NCBI GenBank assembly: GCA_017938645.1
Contig: JAGBBE010000014.1
Location: 1-8,842 of the forward strand
Direction: 5' to 3'
Source of the DNA: Clostridia bacterium
GTDB lineage: Bacteria; Bacillota_A; Clostridia; Christensenellales; Aristaeellaceae
DNA length: 8,842 nt
This document shows, one piece after another, positions 6,798 to 8,842 of this stretch. Position numbers and translations under genes: made by a program. Positions within the stretch are counted from its first letter, which is position 1. Every line of letters starts with the position of its first letter. Below the pieces are notes generated by a model that was given only the letters and a program-made list of their open reading frames with translations, was not told the DNA's origin and did no database searches.

Positions 6798-7181
6798 ATG
6801 GATAAGCTTTTCTTTGGTCTGGGCGTTTCTGTCCTGGGCATAGCTACTGTGTTTGTCGGTCTGATTATTCTGATCGTCTTCATCAGCATCCTGTCCAAGG
6901 TGTCCGGTTCTGCTGGAAGCAAAAAAAAAAATGACCCCAAACCCGTAAAGGGAAAGGCTGCTGCAAATGCTGAAATTCCCGGCGAAGTGATGGCTGCCAT
7001 CTCCGCCGCCCTCGCCGCCTATGATGAAACGCCCTCTCCGGACGTCGTTGCCGCGATTGCCGGTGCTCTGAACGTTGTGATGGGCGATACCAAGTTCGTT
7101 GTCAAGCACGTCAAGCGCATCCACAATGCGCCTGCCTGGAACCGTGCTGGCCGCGAAGAACAGATCTACAGCCGTTTCTGA
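6798..7181 (+). CDS. OadG/MmdD-like membrane anchor subunit (delta/gamma) of the decarboxylase
   Basis: This 127-residue protein has one N-terminal transmembrane helix (about residues 6-33), then a Lys-rich turn, a flexible charged linker and a small C-terminal helical region. The C-terminal WNRAGREEQIYSR (134 bases before the stop falls in the same tail) matches the W-x-x-x-G-R...R tail of OadG/MmdD proteins. In known complexes this subunit holds the carboxyltransferase and biotin carrier to the membrane beta subunit and aids assembly. The start has AAAGGGGG (6782-6789) eight bases upstream, and the gene begins 20 bases after the carboxyltransferase stop. An uninterrupted 11-A run (6921-6931) encodes KKKN just after the membrane helix. 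Loss or gain of one A would stop translation at about residue 49 or 45. The length is typical of the family, which favours the reading frame as given. Confidence 0.85.
   Translation: MDKLFFGLGVSVLGIATVFVGLIILIVFISILSKVSGSAGSKKKNDPKPVKGKAAANAEIPGEVMAAISAALAAYDETPSPDVVAAIAGALNVVMGDTKFVVKHVKRIHNAPAWNRAGREEQIYSRF
6921..6931 (+). repeat. 11-base A homopolymer inside the delta subunit gene
   Basis: Eleven consecutive A residues span codons 42-45 of the anchor subunit. Such runs are prone to polymerase slippage during transcription or replication, and to sequencing error. Reading the sequence in the shifted frames gives TGA at once for one extra A, and TAA after MTPNP for one missing A. Confidence 0.9.
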
Positions 7182-7210
7182 TTTTCAAACCAAAATCGCA
7201 AATAAATTTT

Positions 7211-7216
7211 AGGAGG
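7211..7216 (+). promoter_or_regulatory. Strong ribosome binding site for the biotin carrier gene
   Basis: AGGAGG is a full Shine-Dalgarno match eight bases before ATG 7225. It is the strongest site in the operon, consistent with high translation of the carrier subunit. Confidence 0.8.
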
Positions 7217-7224
7217 AAATAATC

Positions 7225-7641
7225 ATGCGTCAGTTCAACATTACTGTTAATGGTGTTGCTTATTCCGTAGCCGTCGAAGAAGTGAATGGTGCTGTTGCTC
7301 CTGTGGCCGTTGCTCCCGTGGTTGCCGCTCCTGTGGCTGCTCCTGCTCCCGTTGCCGCTCCCGCTCCCGTGGCTGCTCCCGCTCCCGCTCCTGCCGCTGC
7401 TCCCGCTCCCGCCGCTCCTGTTGCCGGTGGTGAAAAGGTGACCGCTCCCATGCCCGGCACCGTGCTGGACGTGAAGGTTGCTCAGGGCGCTTCTGTGAAG
7501 AAGGGCGACATCCTGCTCATCCTGGAAGCCATGAAGATGGAAAATGAAATCCTGGCTCCCTGCGACGGCACCGTGGCTCAGATCGTGGCTACCAAGGGCG
7601 CTTCCGTCAACAGCGGCGACGCTCTGATCGTGATCGGCTAA
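7225..7641 (+). CDS. Biotin carrier subunit of the sodium-pumping decarboxylase (MmdC/GcdC-like)
   Basis: This 138-residue protein carries the biotin that shuttles carboxyl groups from the carboxyltransferase to the membrane beta subunit. It has three parts. A short N-terminal strand region (MRQFNITVNGVAYSVAVEEV, residues 1-20) is typical of decarboxylase carriers. An Ala/Pro/Val-only linker follows (about 23-67). A biotinyl domain (about 70-138) carries the EAMKMEN motif, with biotin expected on Lys104 (codon 7534-7536), plus the TAPMPGTV and GDALIVIG strands. The length and layout match MmdC and GcdC. Biotin must be attached by a biotin ligase that is not in this window. The gene begins 43 bases after the delta subunit and has a strong ribosome site. 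The linker DNA is a low-complexity imperfect repeat. Confidence 0.95.
   Translation: MRQFNITVNGVAYSVAVEEVNGAVAPVAVAPVVAAPVAAPAPVAAPAPVAAPAPAPAAAPAPAAPVAGGEKVTAPMPGTVLDVKVAQGASVKKGDILLILEAMKMENEILAPCDGTVAQIVATKGASVNSGDALIVIG
7290..7425 (+). repeat. Low-complexity Ala/Pro linker-coding repeat
   Basis: The bases here are imperfect tandem copies of GCT/GCC and CCC/CCT/CCG codons with occasional GTT/GTG, encoding runs such as APVAAPAPVAAPAPAPAAA. Such tracts can change length by slippage or recombination. A flexible linker of this kind is normal in biotin carrier proteins, where it lets the biotinyl domain swing between sites. Confidence 0.8.
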
Positions 7642-7685
7642 GCTTACCGGATTTCTATACTGCAAGAAAGCGAGCTGTTTAAAGC

Positions 7686-8842
7686 ATGAGTTTTAATATC
7701 GGCGAAAGCTTGATGAAGCTTTGCACGGATTCCGGTCTGTTCGGTCTGTTCCAGGATCCCAAGTCGATGATTATGATCGCCGTTGCCTGCGTTCTGCTGT
7801 ATCTGGCGATCGTAAAGAAGTACGAACCCCTGCTGCTGATGCCCATCGCATTCGGCATGCTGCTGACCAACCTGCCCTTTGCCGGCATGTACCACGAAGA
7901 ACTCTTCGCTGGCGGACATGTGCATTGGGAATACTTTGGCCATGATGCTGCTTTTACTCCCGGTTTGCTGGACATCCTGTATCTGGGCGTTAAGCTGGGC
8001 ATCTATCCCTGTCTGATCTTCATCGGCGTTGGCGCCATGACCGACTTCGGTCCCCTGATCGCCAACCCCAAGAGCCTGCTTCTGGGCGCTGCTGCACAGC
8101 TGGGTATTTTCATCACTTTCTTCGTATGCTATACCTTCTTTGGCTTCACTCCTCAGGAGGCTGCATCCACCGGCATCATCGGCGGCGCTGACGGCCCCAC
8201 GGCCATCTACCTCACCGGCAAGCTGGCTCCCCACCTGCTTGGACCTATCGCGGTTGCCGCCTACAGCTACATGGCTCTGGTGCCCGTGATTCAGCCGCCC
8301 ATCATGCGCGCTCTGACCACCAAGAAGGAACGCGAAATCGTGATGGAGCAGCTCCGTCCCGTTTCCCAGAAGGAAAAGATCATTTTCCCCATCGCTGTTA
8401 CCATCATCGTAAGCCTGCTTCTGCCCTCTGCTGCTCCCCTGATTGGCTGCCTGATGCTGGGTAACCTGTTTAAGGAATCCGGCGTTGCGGAGCGTCTGTG
8501 CAAGACGGTTCAGAACGAGCTGATGAACATCGTTACCATCTTCCTGGGCACCACGGTTGGCGCTACCGCTACTGCGGCCACCTTCCTGCAGCCCAAGACC
8601 TTGCTGATTGTCTGCGTTGGCGTAGTTGCGTTCGGCTTCGGCACTGCCGGCGGTGTGCTGCTGGCCAAGCTGATGAACAAGCTGACCGGCGGCAAGATCA
8701 ACCCGCTGATTGGTTCTGCCGGTGTATCCGCCGTTCCCATGGCTGCCCGCGTCAGCCAGGTGGAAGGCCAGAAGGCGAACCCCAAGAACTTCCTGCTCAT
8801 GCATGCCATGGGCCCCAACGTTGCCGGCGTTATCGGTTCCGC
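7686..8842 (+). CDS. Sodium-pumping decarboxylase, beta subunit (MmdB/GcdB/OadB-like), 3' end outside window
   Basis: This polytopic membrane protein decarboxylates carboxybiotin and couples the reaction to sodium export. The frame runs from ATG 7686 to the window end with 385 codons and no stop. An in-frame TAA at 7680-7682 fixes the start, although the Shine-Dalgarno is weak (AAGCGAG, 7668-7674). Family signatures are clear: [20 protein letters not shown] (99-118), [12 protein letters not shown] (119-130), [17 protein letters not shown] (166-182) with Asp169 in the position of the sodium/proton Asp (D203 in Klebsiella OadB), the [12 protein letters not shown] segment (278-288), and [11 protein letters not shown] (375-385), which holds the conserved Asn, Gly and Ser of the C-terminal motif. 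By comparison with MmdB/GcdB (about 375 residues) only a few residues should be missing. A loop at 68-88 is longer than I recall and holds four His. It is the fourth gene of the operon. Confidence 0.93.
   Translation, partial: MSFNIGESLMKLCTDSGLFGLFQDPKSMIMIAVACVLLYLAIVKKYEPLLLMPIAFGMLLTNLPFAGMYHEELFAGGHVHWEYFGHDAAFTPGLLDILYLGVKLGIYPCLIFIGVGAMTDFGPLIANPKSLLLGAAAQLGIFITFFVCYTFFGFTPQEAASTGIIGGADGPTAIYLTGKLAPHLLGPIAVAAYSYMALVPVIQPPIMRALTTKKEREIVMEQLRPVSQKEKIIFPIAVTIIVSLLLPSAAPLIGCLMLGNLFKESGVAERLCKTVQNELMNIVTIFLGTTVGATATAATFLQPKTLLIVCVGVVAFGFGTAGGVLLAKLMNKLTGGKINPLIGSAGVSAVPMAARVSQVEGQKANPKNFLLMHAMGPNVAGVIGS

Noticed and set aside
7644..8804. A 386-codon open frame on the minus strand opposite the beta subunit
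   Set aside because: The plus strand encodes a canonical MmdB-like protein throughout. The minus-strand product is low complexity and Gln/Gly/His-rich without domain signatures.

Overview
The window is a densely packed, all-plus-strand stretch of a bacterial chromosome with moderately high GC and good Shine-Dalgarno sites. The gene content suggests an anaerobic Firmicutes-like organism (Clostridia or a relative). The evidence is a MetG with a fused C-terminal tRNA-binding domain, a tatD gene directly after it (a neighbourhood also seen in Bacillus subtilis), and a sodium-pumping biotin-dependent decarboxylase operon typical of fermenters. No species can be named from the sequence alone.

Region 1 (1-5083) looks like one tightly spaced transcription unit: the 3' end of metG, tatD (overlapping metG by ATGA), a small GNAT acetyltransferase, a miaA-type tRNA prenyltransferase, and a large polytopic membrane protein of the GT-C (GT39-like) glycosyltransferase type. 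The first four genes are tied to translation or nucleic acid housekeeping, except the GNAT, whose substrate is unknown. The membrane glycosyltransferase at the end is functionally unrelated and probably acts on the cell envelope.

Region 2 (5084-5304) is the only sizeable intergenic gap, about 220 bases and AT-rich compared with its flanks. It holds two short palindromes but no promoter or terminator that I can call with confidence. It most likely carries the promoter for region 3.

Region 3 (5305-8842, running off the end) is a sodium-translocating decarboxylase operon in the order carboxyltransferase (alpha), OadG/MmdD-like anchor (delta/gamma), biotin carrier (gamma/MmdC), and membrane decarboxylase (beta, cut by the window end about 15-20 codons before its expected stop). 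This is the mmdADCB order. In this complex the carboxyltransferase moves a carboxyl group from an acyl-CoA to biotin on the carrier. The beta subunit then decarboxylates carboxybiotin and exports sodium. The beta, carrier and delta subunits look canonical. The alpha subunit does not: its C-terminal acyl-CoA site departs from the usual methylmalonyl/propionyl-CoA motifs, so its substrate is open.

No RNA genes, mobile elements, CRISPR arrays or phage genes are visible. The points most worth a second look are the divergent carboxyltransferase active site, an 11-base A run inside the delta subunit gene where a slip in either direction truncates the protein just after its membrane anchor, and the palindromes upstream of the operon.
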